A stretch of 64,000 nucleotides of DNA, from positions 992,001-1,056,000 of the forward strand of contig SWDT01000003.1 in the NCBI GenBank assembly GCA_009193035.1, written 5' to 3'. Below, one piece after another: positions 7,817 to 20,189 of this stretch. Below the pieces are notes generated by a model that was not told the origin of the DNA, ran no database searches, and worked only from the letters and a program-made list of their open reading frames with translations. How positions within the stretch are numbered: position 1 is the stretch's first letter; the number at the start of each line of letters is the position of its first letter. Position numbers and translations under genes: made by a program. The DNA comes from Halicephalobus mephisto. Lineage: Eukaryota > Nematoda > Chromadorea > Rhabditida > Panagrolaimidae.

Positions 7817-10800
7817 TCAAGGTTTTTTAGGAGGATTCTTTGGTGTTCGTCTGGTTACTCCGCTTATCTTTTCGGCGAAATTGAGACTACTGATTGATTC
7901 TTGGATGAAAGAACGTTCTGCAGCCACTTGAACAATCATCAACGTTTTGCTATCACCATCTGGAAAAATAAATAAAGTAAATTTTCATATATAAATTCAA
8001 TTTTTGATATATAAATTTAACTTTTTCATATATAAATTTAACTTTTCATATATGAATTTAATTTTTGATATATGAATTCAATTTTTGATATATGAATTTA
8101 ACTTTTTTATATATGAATTTCACTTTTTAACATAAAAATCCAAAGTTTGTTTGTAAAAATTTAGTTTTTTTTAGGAAATTTAAATTTTTTGATATAAAAA
8201 GTTAATTTTTTAAAATGTAACTGTTTAAATAAAAACAAACCTAAACTGTCCTCCAGAATCCTTGTGAGTTGGCAGTTTCTAAAAGGAATATGCTGTTGTT
8301 TTTTCCGCAGAGCAGCCACGACATTGCCCAATTCCGAGAGACTTTTGTTTATAAATTGGGTTTCCTTCAGTTGAGGACCTGTGACTTGGGATTTCGCAAT
8401 TCGTTCTGATCCGGCCAAATCTATCAAATTCAATTTTCCTATTGACTTATTTCCTGATGCTTTGTCGATCATGGTGATTTCGACGATCAGGACGGCGTGG
8501 GATCGGCTGCTGTGATCGTTCAGAGCCGTGGCTGCTGTGGATCTATTTTTTCTTCCAAAAAAAAGAATATTTTTAACTTTATCTATTGAATCAACTTGAT
8601 GTTTAGATAAATTCGATATTATTTGTCGACCATTTTTGTCTAATTTAATTTCTAATTTTTGATTTTTTTGATTTAAAAGATCTTTAATTTTTTCGTTATA
8701 AATTTCTATAAAAGATATATTAATAGAAAAAATTGTTTGATCTTTTTTTGAATTTTTAAATTCAAAAATCCGAAGCAAAGCCCGGTGGCCGATCCCGGGG
8801 TCCTCCTCGGGCCCGTCCATCGTGTGCGTTTTTCCGCTGCCGGTCTGGCCGTAGGCGAAAATACAGACGTTCATTCCGTCGAGACAGGACAAAACGATGT
8901 CTTCGACTTCGTTGAATATGTCCATTTGGTTTGCAGATTCTCCAAAAACACGATCAAATAAAAATCGTTTAATTCCAGAATCTGAATTTACAGTAACAGC
9001 ATCAGGATCCAGAATATCCTTCTCTAGGGACTTCTGGAGGTCCTCACTCGGCCGGATCCTGCAGAAAACACGGATGTTGCCCCGGAGCTGCACCAGGGCG
9101 TCGTGCAGGGCCTTCCTGAGCGAAACCTCCTCCTCGTGCCTCTGGACCAGCTTACTGTAGGATTCTTTGATTTCGAAAAATTGATTTTCAATCATTTTCA
9201 AATTTGAAATTTCTTTTTTAAGATTTATATTTTCTTGAAAAAATTGGTCTTCGATCGAATTCGGTCTTGTTTCAGAATCGCACTGAATCCCGGAGCTGAC
9301 GGTCGTCTCAGAAGCCGTGTCGTCCACGAAGTCTTCTGTATCTTCCAAAAAATTTTCATTTTCGATAATTTTATATTTTTTAAATTTTTCTGTCTGAGTT
9401 TCGTTATCCATCAACAAAGGCAATTCAGCATAGTTGGTTACTGTAGAATTCAACCGTAATTGAAGTCTTCTGTTTTCAAGTCGAGCTTCTTTTAATTCTT
9501 GTTTTAATTGAAAATTTTCATCACTTAATTCTCCAAAATCCACTGAAAGATGCGAAATCCCCTTCAGCATCTTCGTTTCGGATAATATCAGAGGCGAACA
9601 CCTCCCAGTAGCTGCTAAAATTCAAAAAAGTAAAAAATATTTAAAAATAAAAAAATTTAAAAAAATATTTTAAAAGTATAAAATTCAAAAAAGTAAAAAA
9701 TATTTAAAAGTAACAAAATTTAAAAAAATATTTAAAAATAAAATTCAAAAAATTAAAAAATATTTAAAAATTAAAAAAAAATAATTAAAAAGTTAAAAAT
9801 TTAAAATATTTAAAATATTTAAAAATCAAAAAAGTATAAAATTCAAGAAATTAATATTTTTAAAAATGGGAAAAAATATAAAGTCATAAAAATCTAAAAA
9901 TTAAAGTTTTTAAAAATTCGAAAATTTTCAAAAAAAAATTAAAAATTCAGAAATTTTCAAAAAATTAAAGTTTTTAAAAATTCGAAAATTTTCAAAAAAA
10001 ATTTCTGAAAAATTTTACAAAAAATAATTTAAAATTATAAGAATCAGACTTGAGCTAGCAAAATAGTAACAGAAATTTGAGTCTTTTGAATGATCCTCGG
10101 ATAGCTCTCGGAAGCTAAAAGCAAAGTTTGTGGATCGTAAAGTCTCCGAGATCTGCGTGGGGAGACGGAAGAAGTTTGACGCCTCCGTTGAGTACACATA
10201 TCCGGGAACTTGACAAAAGTCCTTAATTCTGGAGTAATTTTATATTTTATTTTTTTTATTTTTTTAATATTTCAAATATTTACTTTTTTATATTTTTAAA
10301 AATTTTTTTAATATTTTAAATTTTTACTTTTTAATTTTTTTAAAATTTTTTAGTATTTTAAATTTTTACTTTTTAATTTTTTTATATTTTTAAATTTTTA
10401 TATTTTTAATTTTTTTATATTTTTAATTTTTTTATATTTTAATTTTTTAAAATTTTTCTTTTTTTATATTTTATTTTTATATTTTTATAATTTTCTTTTT
10501 TCTTTTTTTTTTGGCTTACTGTATTGTCGCCAGAAGTGTCAAGTTACAGTAATAAAACAAACTTTTGAAAACTTTTCGAAGTTCTTCGATTCTGCCTTCT
10601 TGTTCGTCAATTATTGTCTCCAGATTCTCAATTAGTTTTTTCTTTATCTAAAAATTAAAAATATAAAAAAATTATTTTTTAAAAAATGGTCCTGACACGA
10701 AAGTTTGAAAATTATTAAAAAATTTTAAAATTAAAAATTTTAGATGATTTTAGTGAATTTTGAAATATTAAAAAAATAAAAATTTTTTAAAATGGTCTTG

Positions 10801-11591
10801 ACACGAAAATTTAAAATTTGTTGGAAATCTTCAGAATTCAAAATTTCAGATGATTCTATGAAGTTTTTAAAGTTTTCAGAAGTTATTTCGGAAATTTCAC
10901 GGAAGTTTAAAAAGTTTCCTAGGATCTCAAAGATTTCAGAAGCTATGAGATTTCTAGAAATTTAGAAGTTACTGTAGAATTCTCGAGGGTTCCAAAAATT
11001 ACTGTAGAATTTTTAAAAACTTCAAAAACCATGAAATTTTCGAAAATCAGAAATTACTGTAGAATTTCCGAAAATCTTAGAAGCCATGAAATTCTTGAAA
11101 ATCCTAAAAGTTACTGTAAAATTTTCAAAAATCAGAAATTACTGTAGAATTTCCGAAAATCCTAAAAGTTACTGTAAAATTTTCGAAAATCAGAAATTAC
11201 TGTAGAATTTTCGAAAATCAGAAATTACTGTAGAATTTCCGAAAATTCCAAAAATTACAGTAGAATTTCCAAAAATCACAGAAATTACTGTAGAATTCTA
11301 AAATGTTCCAAAAGCTGTGAATTTTTTGAAAATTTTAGAACCTATAAAATTTTTAAAATTGTAGGTTTTCATAAAATTCGAAAATTTTTCTTAATTTTTG
11401 AAATATTTTAATTAATTAAAAAAACAAACCTCGAGATGACTTTGATAAAATTGTTTTTGTAAATTTTCGTTTTTTTCGTTCAATTCATGTTGACAATTGC
11501 AATTAGAAAAAGTAAAAATACTCGTAGACTCCTCCATTCCTTCACCGGAACGGACTAGAGAACAAGGTCCCATTCTTCCAGCTTCGTAATC
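7817..11591 (-). CDS. Kinesin-14 (C-terminal motor), KLP-15/16/17 type
   Basis: Exons 11430-11591, 10563-10647, 8241-9614 and 7817-7959 join in consistent phase to about 587 residues. The 5' exon was not found, so the start is open. A coiled coil (LIENLETIIDEQEGRIEELR; later FQLKQELKEARLENRRLQLR) precedes the kinesin-14 neck and motor: RGNIRVFCRIRP, P-loop GQTGSGKT, switch I NDHSSRSH, switch II DLAGSER, ending ISSLNFAEKISGVTRR. Minus-end motors of this class organise spindle poles, and C. elegans KLP-17 is about this long. A further in-phase 159 bp exon at 10050-10208 is possible, with poor splice signals. Stop TGA at 7817-7819. Confidence 0.88.
7978..8110. repeat. Short atatatgaatttaa tandem repeat in kinesin intron
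   Basis: About six copies of a 23-26 bp unit (ttttcatatataaatttaac and variants) fill the last intron of the kinesin gene. No other signal. Confidence 0.75.
10960..11310. repeat. Array of attactgtagaatt units in kinesin intron
   Basis: Around nine copies of aaattactgtagaatttccgaaaatc with variable spacing lie in the intron between the first two recognised kinesin exons. The core TACTGTAG and its complement CTACAGTA recur throughout the window. Confidence 0.7.
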
Positions 11592-12490
11592 CTGAAAAAA
11601 GAAAATTCAAAAGTTTAAAAACCGGCTATTGACAAATTCCAAGTTTATAAAAAACTTTAAAAATTGAAAAAAAAATTTATAAAAAAACTATAAAATTTTT
11701 AAAAAACTTTAAAAATTAAAAAAATTATAAAAAAACTATAAAAATTTTAAAAATTGAAGAAAAAAATTATAAAAAAACTATAAAAATTTATAAAAAACTT
11801 TAAAAATTAAGAAAATTTATAAATTATAAGAAATTTTTTAAATAAGTTTTTTGGATTTAAAAAATTTTTTAAATTGAAGAAATTTTAAATTTTCCTATTT
11901 ATAAATCAACTTAGTTCTTAGATATATAAAGGAAACAAATAAAAAAAAATTAAAATTAAAATTAAAAATAAAAATTTAAATTAAAAAATAAAATTAAAAT
12001 TTAAAATTAAAAAAATAAAAAAATAAAATTAAAATATAAAATTAAAATAAGAAAATCAAAAAATAAAATAAAATAAAGAAAATAAAAAAATAAAATAAAA
12101 ATCAAAAAAATCAAAAAGTGAAATAACAGCTGGGTGCGGAAACATAAAAGAGTCAAACAAATCGAAAAAAAAATAAATCTGTTTCCGGATCATCCTCTTG
12201 GATTCACATCAATTCTTTAAAAAATAAAAATTCCGAAACACAAGAAACTTTCGGGAAGATCATCCTGAACTTGAAACTACAGTATCATAAAAATTTTAAA
12301 AAATAAAAAAAATTTTCAAAATTGTCTTAAAAATTATATCATTATAAAAATAAAAATAAATCTTTTTCAAAATGGTCCCAACACGAAGTTTCGAAATAAA
12401 ATTTAAAAAAATAAAAAAAAATAAACAATTTTTAAAAATAAAAATTAAAAAAAAATAAAAAATTTTTAAAAATTAAGATAAAAGATAAAA
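11592..12490. other. AT-rich spacer upstream of the kinesin gene
   Basis: Almost only A/T homopolymer-like sequence (aaattaaaataaaa) with two slightly richer patches near 12120-12160 and 12180-12290. The first exon of the kinesin gene may lie here, but I could not identify it. Confidence 0.5.
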
Positions 12491-12838
12491 GATGCCCCAG
12501 TATTCGAGCCTGAAAGAACTTCCCAAAATCGCAGGCTTTCGAGAGTTCATACAAACTGCTGGGTGTGGTGTAGGTGGGCCTCCCACTAACCACAAGTGGT
12601 CTAGTAACCATTAGGGTCCACTAACCACAGGGGTCGATTTTGGCCTGTTACGGGTCCGCTGGGGCCAGCAGCACTCGGACATCGCCTTTTAATCTTCCAC
12701 ATTCAAATGTGTCCCCTTTTCGCCCCTACTCTCCTGAGAGGTTAGGCTTTTACGACCTGGGTTTTGGCCGACCGGGATTCGAACCTGCGCTTCGACGTGT
12801 GATACAACAGCGCCCACCGCCTCTGCACCACTCCCGGC
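12490..12838 (-). mobile_element. tRNA-derived SINE-like element
   Basis: On the minus strand a tRNA-like head at about 12766-12838 has an A box TGGTGCAGAGG (12820-12830) and a perfect B box GGTTCGAATCC (12775-12785). The T-stem and acceptor stem are degraded, so it is not a functional tRNA. A GC-rich unrelated body of about 270 bp follows and runs into an AT-rich tail at 12440-12490. This head-body-tail order fits a Pol III-transcribed SINE. Base composition contrasts sharply with the AT-rich surroundings. Copy number in the genome is unknown. Confidence 0.65.
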
Positions 12839-13280
12839 TTTAAAAATTAAATTTCAAAAAAAATAAAAATTAAAAAAAAATAAAAAATTTTTAAAAATTA
12901 AATTTCCAAAAAAAATAAAAATTAAAAAAGAAATAAAAAGTTTTTAAAAATGAATTTTTAAAAAATAAAAAGTTTTTAAAAATGAATTTTTAAAAAATAA
13001 AAAGTTTTTAAAAATGAATTTAAAAAAAAATAAAAAGTTTTTAAAAATGAATTTTAAAAAAAATAAAAAATTCAAACTCGAGAATATATAGAGAAGATCA
13101 TCCGAGAATTGAAGTCAAACAAACAGAACAAGTCTTGAGAAAACCAGAGTTTGAACAGAGGACCCAAATCTAGTCATGAAAGTTATCCAAACAACGTGAG
13201 TGTACACTTTTGCTCGAAACATTATTTTCCGCGAGTGGGGAAGGTGGACCGATTCAGGTCTATTGCCTTTCTCTTCTTCC
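12839..13280. other. AT-rich spacer with one orphan ATG-plus-donor
   Basis: Simple aaaaataaaaagtttttaaaaatgaattt repeats at 12840-13075. Then 13085-13205 is richer and contains ATG AAA GTT ATC CAA ACA AC followed by gtgagt (13176 onward), which looks like a first exon. No in-phase partner exon was found, so it is not called as a gene. Confidence 0.3.
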
Positions 13281-14230
13281 AAATTGGCCACTTGATCCTC
13301 GACTAATGCGCGACATGACTCGTATTCTCCTCCAGCGTTTTCCGTTTAAAAAATTAAAAAAATTATTAAAACTAATAAAATTATTAAACCTAATAATATT
13401 TCCCACTAAATTCTAAAAAACGGTCCCGCCACGAGATTTTTAAATTTTTCGAGCTGAGATCAAAAATAGTAAATCTATAAATTGGCCACTTGATCCTCGA
13501 CTAATGCGCGACATGACTCGTATTCTCCTCCAGCGTTTTCCGTTTAAAAAAATTAATAAAATTATTAAAAATAATGATATTATTAAAACTAATAATATTT
13601 CCCACTAAATTCTAAAAAACGGTCCCGCCACGAGATTTTTAAAATTTCCGCGTTGGGACCAAAAATAGTAAATCTATAAATTGTCCACTTGATCCTCGAC
13701 CAATGCGCGACATGACTCGTATTTTCCTCCAGCGTTTTCCGTTTAAAAAAATTAATAAAATTATTAAAAATAATAAAATTATTAACAATCATAATATTTC
13801 CCCACTGAATTCTAAAAAACAGTCCCGCCACGAGATTTTTAAAATTTTCACGTTGGGACCAAAAATAGTAAATCTATAAACTGTCCACTTGATCCCCGAC
13901 TAATGCGCGACATGACTCGTACTCTCCTCCAGCGTTTTCCGTTTAAAAAATTAATAAAATTATTAAAACTAATAATATTTCCCACTAAATTCTAAAAAAC
14001 GGTCCCGCCACGAGATTTTTAAAATTTCCGCGTTGGGACCAAAAATAGTAAATCTATAAATTGTCCACTTGATCCTCGACCAATGCGCGACATGACTCGT
14101 ATTTTCCTCCAGCGTTTTCCGTTTAAAAAATTAATAAAATTATTAAAACTAATAACATCATTAAAAATCACAATATTTCCCACAAAATTCTAAAAAACAG
14201 TCCCATCACGAGATTTTTAAAATTTTCCAG
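13280..14230. repeat. About 200 bp tandem repeat, five copies
   Basis: The block gatcctcgactaatgcgcga starts near 13291, 13491, 13690, 13889 and 14071, giving periods of about 200, 199, 199 and 182. Each unit has the same order: catgactcgtat, cctccagcgttttccg, a run of attaataaaattattaaa, cccactaaattctaaaaaac and ggtcccgccacgagattttt. Units differ by a few percent. Satellite-like, non-coding. Confidence 0.9.
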
Positions 14231-15450
14231 CCGAGACCAAAAATTGTTAAATTTTTGATTTCAAGCAATTTTATAAAGTTTTAAACTTATTTAACAAATT
14301 CTTAAAAATAAAAAAAAATTAACTTTTTTTCTAAAATCTCTAAAATAAAAAATTTTAAAAATAAAAAAATTTAAAAAATCATAAAAAAATTATTTTTTCA
14401 CGCTTGAATCCATCTTCGAAAAATCCAAAAATTAATTAAAATTTTATTTTTTAAATAGAAAATTGCGAAATTAGGATTTTTTCGAATTTTTCAAGACAGA
14501 AAACAAATGGATCAAAAATGATTTAAATTTTATTTTTTTTAAATTTTTTAATCCATCTGGTTTTTCGGGAAATTAATCAGGAACAATTTTGACCCTCGAA
14601 AACGAAAACTGAATTAATCCGATTCTGCCGCAGGGTCGAGTGAACAGAACTCCGATCTTCGGATCCAGTTCCAGGAAAATACTTGAACTTTCAAAAGGAA
14701 CTTCAAATGAGTAATTACCGGAATGTTCCAGAATCCAGAGGAAATTTTTAAAAATAGTACCTGAGGATTTAGGATTATGGAAGATTTTAGACAATTTCGA
14801 AAATTCGTGCTGGGATCATCTTGCAAAAAAATTCTTAGACAAGTTCAAAAAATTCGTGCTGGGATCATCTTACAAAAAAAATCTTAGACAATTTCGAAAA
14901 TTTGTTCTCAGATCATTTCGCAAAAAAGTTTAAAAAAGTCGTGCTGGGACCATTTCGCAGGAAAGTTCTTTTTAGACAAGTTCGAAAAATTCGTCCTAGG
15001 ACCATTTCACAAAAAAGTTTAAAAAAGTCGTGCTGGGACCATTTCGCAGAGAAGTTCTTAGACAAATCTAAAAAAGTCGTGTCAGGATCATTTCGCAAAA
15101 AAGTTCTTTTTAGACATGTTCAGAAAATTCGTGTCAGGATCATTTCGTAGGAAAATTTAAAAAATTCGTTCTGAGACCATTTTGCAAAAAAGTTTAAAAA
15201 AGTCGTGCTGGGACCATTTCGCAAAAAAGTTCTTTTTAGACAAGTTCAGAAAATTCGTGCTGGGACCATTTTATTAAAAAATTCTAAAAATTTACATTAA
15301 GCCAATTTTACAAAAATATTCATTTCACATTTCTACAGGATTTATTTTTTACCAGTAACAATTTTTTTAAATATTTTTAAAAAAAAGTTAATTTTTTGAA
15401 AAATAAATTTAAAAAAAATATTTCAAATAAATTTAAAAAAGTATTTTTCG
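14231..15450. repeat. Spacer with gtgctgggaccatttcgc minisatellite
   Basis: 14800-15270 carries roughly a dozen degenerate units of aaaagttcgtgctgggaccatttcgcaa type, 30-45 bp apart, downstream of the alpha-glucosidase stop codon. It belongs to the same cgtg-c-ggacca motif family found at 18750, 29930 and 31400-32160. 14624-14708 on the plus strand resembles a final exon (after gccgcag, ending TGA-free to TAA), but no partner was found. Confidence 0.6.
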
Positions 15451-18400
15451 TTAACGAGAACCTTGGTTCTTCCACTGGAGCATCCAGGAATTGCCCGAGT
15501 TCAGGTCGATGAGACCGGAGTGGGTGATGTTCAGAATGTTGGTGTTGTAATCGTAGCTTGCCATGACGGGGATTTCTTGTCCGTTCAAGTAGAAAGCCGA
15601 AGTGTCTGGAGTCACATAATAACCGAAAATTTCGATGTTGTCCAAAGTCGTAAGTTGGATATTTTGCTGCAAAAAAATATAAAAATAAAAATTAAAAAAA
15701 TAAATAAATAAAAATAAAAAAAAAAAATAAATAAAAAATAAATAAAAAAAAATTAATTAATTAAAATCAAAAAAAATAAATTTAAAATAAATAAAACATT
15801 TTAAAAAATGAGTAAAAATTATAAAATTTTAAAAAAATAAATAAAATTTAAAAAAATTAAAAATTAAAATTTAAAAAAATTAATTTCGAAAAAAGTTTTA
15901 AAAAATGAATAAAAATTAAAAATTAAAATTTAGAAAAATTAATTTCAAAAAAAAGTCTTAAAAGATGAATAAAAATTAAAAATTAAAATTTTAAAAAATT
16001 AATTTCGAAAAAAGTTTTAAAAAATGAATAAAAATTAAAAATTTAAATTTAGAAAAATTAATTTCGAAAAAAAGTTTTAAAAAAGTAATGAAAATTAAAA
16101 ATTTAAAATTTAAAAAAATTAACTTCAAAAAAAAGTTTTAAAAAATGAATAAAAATTAAAAATTTAAATTTAGAAAAATTAATTTCGAAAAAAGTTTTAA
16201 AAAATAAATAAAAATTAAAAATTTTGAATATTTTAAAAAAGCAAAACTTACAGCATCTCTGACTTTCGCGATGGTCAAGGAAGAACTGGAGCTGGTTACG
16301 GTCAGGTCGAAAGTAAAGTAGTAGTAATTGTAGCTCTGGAGGTCGTCGACCCAGGACTCCCCGTCGTCCCAGTAGAGTTCTCCAGAAGCCTTCCCGGTTC
16401 CGTGGACGTTGGTGGCAAGTCCCGCCACGAGTCCGAAGGGGTTCTTCCTGGCGTCTACGGTAGTCAAAGCGGGGTTCTGTCTCGGGACGATGGAGCCGCC
16501 TCTGAGGAACACCGGGATCAAGGAAGTCCAGGGGGCCGGGAATACGGTATGTCCGGAGTTGACCTTCTGACCGTAGACGTGATCGAAGAGAGAAAACCAA
16601 ACAGCTCCGGTTGGAAGATAGACTTCCACAGATGTCGCTCCTTGGGTGACCACAGGGGCTATCAACATCCCAGAACCCCACATGAACTCGTGGTCCAGGG
16701 TCAAGGTCCGTTCTTCGTCGGGGAATTCGAAGAAAACCGGTCTGATTACTGTACCGCCGTTCAGACTGGCAGAAAAATGAAGACTAAACAGATACGGTAG
16801 ATGTCTGTATCTGAACAAATTCGCCTTCCTGGTGGCAGCAGCTACAGTAGGCCAAACAGTGGGGTCCTGGGCGGGGGCCCCGAGGGTGTTGTGGTTCCTG
16901 GAAAAACTGTGAAAAGCACCCATTTGTTGCCATCTAAGACAAAGTTCTTCATTTGAAGTTCCAATAAATCCACAAATATCTGATCCAACATACGGTATTC
17001 CAAATAAATTAAATTCTTGAGCTCCAATAACAGAAGTTTGGAGATCTTGCCATCTGGCCGTGTTGTCGCCCAACCAATGTCCCGCATATTTTCCTGAAGA
17101 CGGAAAAGTGGATCTAGAAATGACAACTCCTCTTTTGCCTCGGGCAGTTTTCAAAGCAGAATAAGTAGCTCTAGATTCCGACCATCCATAGAGATTCTTA
17201 GTGTTGTAAAAACTGGATTGATTCCTCATCGTAGAGGCGAACATACAAAGGGTGTTTGAAGCGAGATAACTGCCATCGCCCCAGGTCCAGACATTTGTGG
17301 TTTTGTACGGTGGGATATCCAATCCGGAATCAGGTCCAGAAGTGGGACATTTGAGCGGAAGGTCGTTCGGATGGTCGGAACTGTCGTAATACCAAGGATG
17401 GTCCTGGTTGGTCCCGAAGTTGGAAGGTTCGTTCATGTCGATCCAGATTCCGTCAAAAGCCTGGATTTCATGATAAATTTTAAATTCATTTCCCCACCAA
17501 TTGCTAGTGTTTTCTTTAGGATCTAAGAAATCCGGAAAAGCCACATGTTTATCGGGCCAAACAACCCCCAACATGTAATCCGTGTTTTTCGCCAGCGGAT
17601 ACATGTCCTGGATGTTCCTCATCACGAGATCCGGTCTCGGCCAGGATATGAACGAAGCCCCTTGATCCAGTCCTCTTTGAAAACTACCGTAATCCACTTC
17701 AATGGCCGGATCGAAAATAAGCGTCACTCTCATCCCCATCGAATGCAGCTGGTCCGTGAAATTCGGCCAAGCAGCCCATTTGTCGTGGTCGTAGGTGAAG
17801 TCCTTGTACCTCTCCATGTAGTCAATGTCCGCGAACTGCACATCTTGCGGAATTCCGGCTGCTCTCATTTTGTTGACTGTATCGATGACTTCTTGAACCC
17901 CGGAGTACCCGTATCTGCAAAGTTGGAACCCGAGACCCCAATAAGCAGGCAAAAACGGTTTTCCAATGACTTGTTGATATTGTTTAATTACATCTTCCGG
18001 TTTGGGTCCTGGAAAGAAATAAACTTCTAATTGTCCTCCGATAGTACGGTAGGTCAAGTGAGGGGCGGGGCCTGTGGTGACCTCCTGGGCGTTGGAGTTG
18101 AAAATGAACACTCCATGGGCTTTGCCGTCGGCCTCCAGTCCGAGATAGAACGGATGGACGCCGTAGAGATTTTGGGGATTGCCGCTGGCGGAATCCGGGG
18201 CTTGATCTCTTGCGAACATACCCCAAGTGGTGTACTTTGAAAAATCATGTTTGATTTTTTGATGAATAGTTTCTCCAAATCCGTAAATCCTGTCTGTTGG
18301 AAGATAAGTAGAAATTTGAATATATTGATCAGAAAACAGTAATCCTCCGATGGAAGTGTCCCAGATTCTCACTCCATCTGAATCCCTGTGGACGTTGAAA

Positions 18401-19310
18401 GAAAACATCCCGTTCGGATTCGTCCCGGTCTCGACCACCAAGGTATCCGGGGATTCGATCACGGCACTGGTGTTCAGGGGCACCGGGGGTCTGTACCTCG
18501 CGGTCCCCTCAGGAGCTATCTGGATGTAGACGGCCTTCCCGAGGTTACTGTAGGTGAACTTGAGGTTCCCGAAGTTCTGTCCGTAAGGGTTCGGGATACT
18601 CCCGGCGGCAGGGATCAAGGACACCGTATTCCCGACAGTGCCAGTGGCGGCATATCCGGTGTTCGTGGGGAAATAGCAGAGGGGTACTGTAGGATGCGAC
18701 TAAAAACATTCCGAAATTTTTAAAATCAAAAATGAATATCTTTACAAAATGGTCCCGACACGAATTTTTAGAATTTTCTAGAATTTTTAATTTTTTTTAG
18801 AGTTTAAAATTTTTCAATTTTTTTAGAATTTAAAATTTTTAATTTTATAAAAACTTAAATTAAAAATAATTACGAAATGGTCCTGACTGGAATTTTTAGA
18901 AATTTTCAGATTTTTAAAAATTTTATGAAATTCAAAAATTTTAAAACTTTTAAAAATTTAAAATTGTTTTAAAAATTTTAGATTTTCAGAAATTTCAAAA
19001 TTTATAAATTTTACAGAATTTCGGAATTTTCAAAATTTTTAGAATTTTTAAAATTTTCGGAATTTTTAAAATTTTCGGAATTTTTAGAATTTTCAGATTT
19101 TTTAAATTTTTAGAAAATTTCAAATTAAAAATGAAAACTTACCGAATCGTAATCAGTGTCCCAGATACATCCTCTAGCTTCACAGGATTGCTGAGTGCTT
19201 CCGGGTTCTGGATCGCAATCGATTCTCTCGCTCGGATCTATGGTTATTTTTCCGGACGAAAATCGAAGAATCAGAAGAAAAACGGAAAAAATTAAAAAAG
19301 TTCGAGTCAT
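15451..19310 (-). CDS. Trefoil-GH31 alpha-glucosidase (acid/intestinal maltase type)
   Basis: Exons 19143-19310, 16252-18699 and 15451-15666 give 943 residues. Signal peptide MTRTFLIFSVFLLILRFSSG is followed by a P-type trefoil (IDCDPEPGSTQQSCEARGCI, then WDTD), a GH31 N-domain (DRIYGFGETIHQ), and the TIM barrel. The catalytic nucleophile motif WIDMNEPSNF (Asp near 477) and acid/base motif HWLGDNTARW (Asp near 601) are intact. Next come RYRHLPYLFSL and a C-terminal beta domain. The family, which includes human GAA, sucrase-isomaltase and C. elegans aagr proteins, cleaves terminal alpha-1,4 glucose from maltose or glycogen in lysosome, gut lumen or exoplasm. Several N-glycosylation sites are present. 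The 0.6 kb last intron is AT repeats. A tttttttag acceptor lies three bases before the ATG, suggesting trans-splicing. Confidence 0.95.
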
Positions 19311-20150
19311 ATTCCTAAAAAAATTAATTTTAATCATTTTTAATTTTATTTTAAAATTTAAATTTAAAACATTTTTTAAAACATTTTTAAAATTTATTTT
19401 TATTTAAAAATTTTTTTTTATTTTTATTTTATTTTTATTTTTTTTTATTTTTATTTTATCAGTAACTCAAAGCTCGAAAGTCATGTGGAAGAAAAAACAT
19501 CGATTTTATCTTATTCAAAAAATTCTTTTCAAAAATATTTCAATTTTATTTTTTAATTTTCATTGAAATTTAAAACTTTATAAAAATTAATTTTATAAAA
19601 AAATTGAAATTTTTGAAATTAATTTTTTTTAAATTAAAAAATTTTTATTTTTAGTTTTTTTAAAATATTTAAAAAATTAGAAAATTTTTAGTTTTTTAAA
19701 AATATTTAAAAAATTAGGAAATTTTTAAAGTTTTTTGACTTTTTTTTAAAATATTTAAAAAATTAGAAAATTTTTAGTTTTTTAAAGATATTTAAAAAAT
19801 TAGAAAATTTTTAAAGTTTTTTGAATTTTTTAAAAATATTTAAAAAATTAGAAAATTTTTAAAGTTTTTTGACTTTTTTAAATATTTTTGAACGGAAAAT
19901 TTACTGATACTAGGAAATAAATTCAGTTTAATGTATTTTTTAATCCACAAGTTAAAGTTTGAAAAGCCCAGAACGAAGCGCCAGGGATCGATCGGAAAAA
20001 AAACAAACAACTGCAAAATTTTCGGATATTCTTTTATTAAAGTTAAAGGTCAAGGTTCAAAATCAAAATTTGCATTTTTCTTGCTAAAACAATATTTGTG
20101 AATTTTTATTTAAAAATTACTTTATATAAATTGAAAATTAAATCTTTTAA
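19311..20150. other. AT-rich upstream region of the alpha-glucosidase gene
   Basis: T- and A-rich runs with a repeated ttttaaaaaatatttaaaaaattag unit at 19640-19880 and a somewhat richer stretch at 19900-20060. It should include the promoter of the GH31 gene. I recognise no specific site. Confidence 0.4.
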
Positions 20151-20189
20151 ATTCAAATATGATTCATAAATTATGTCTTAAAACGAAAA

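Noticed and set aside
12766..12838. Functional tRNA gene on the minus strand
   Set aside because: A and B boxes are good, but acceptor and T stems do not pair and no clear anticodon arm is seen; a SINE head explains it better.
13280..14230. CRISPR-like array
   Set aside because: Repeats are about 200 bp with no short repeat-spacer alternation, and the genome is a nematode's; it is a satellite.
14624..14708. Plus-strand exon-like segment after gccgcag (GRVNRTPIFGSSSRKILELS)
   Set aside because: No in-phase upstream exon was found; the ATG-donor at 13176 would give an immediate stop when joined.
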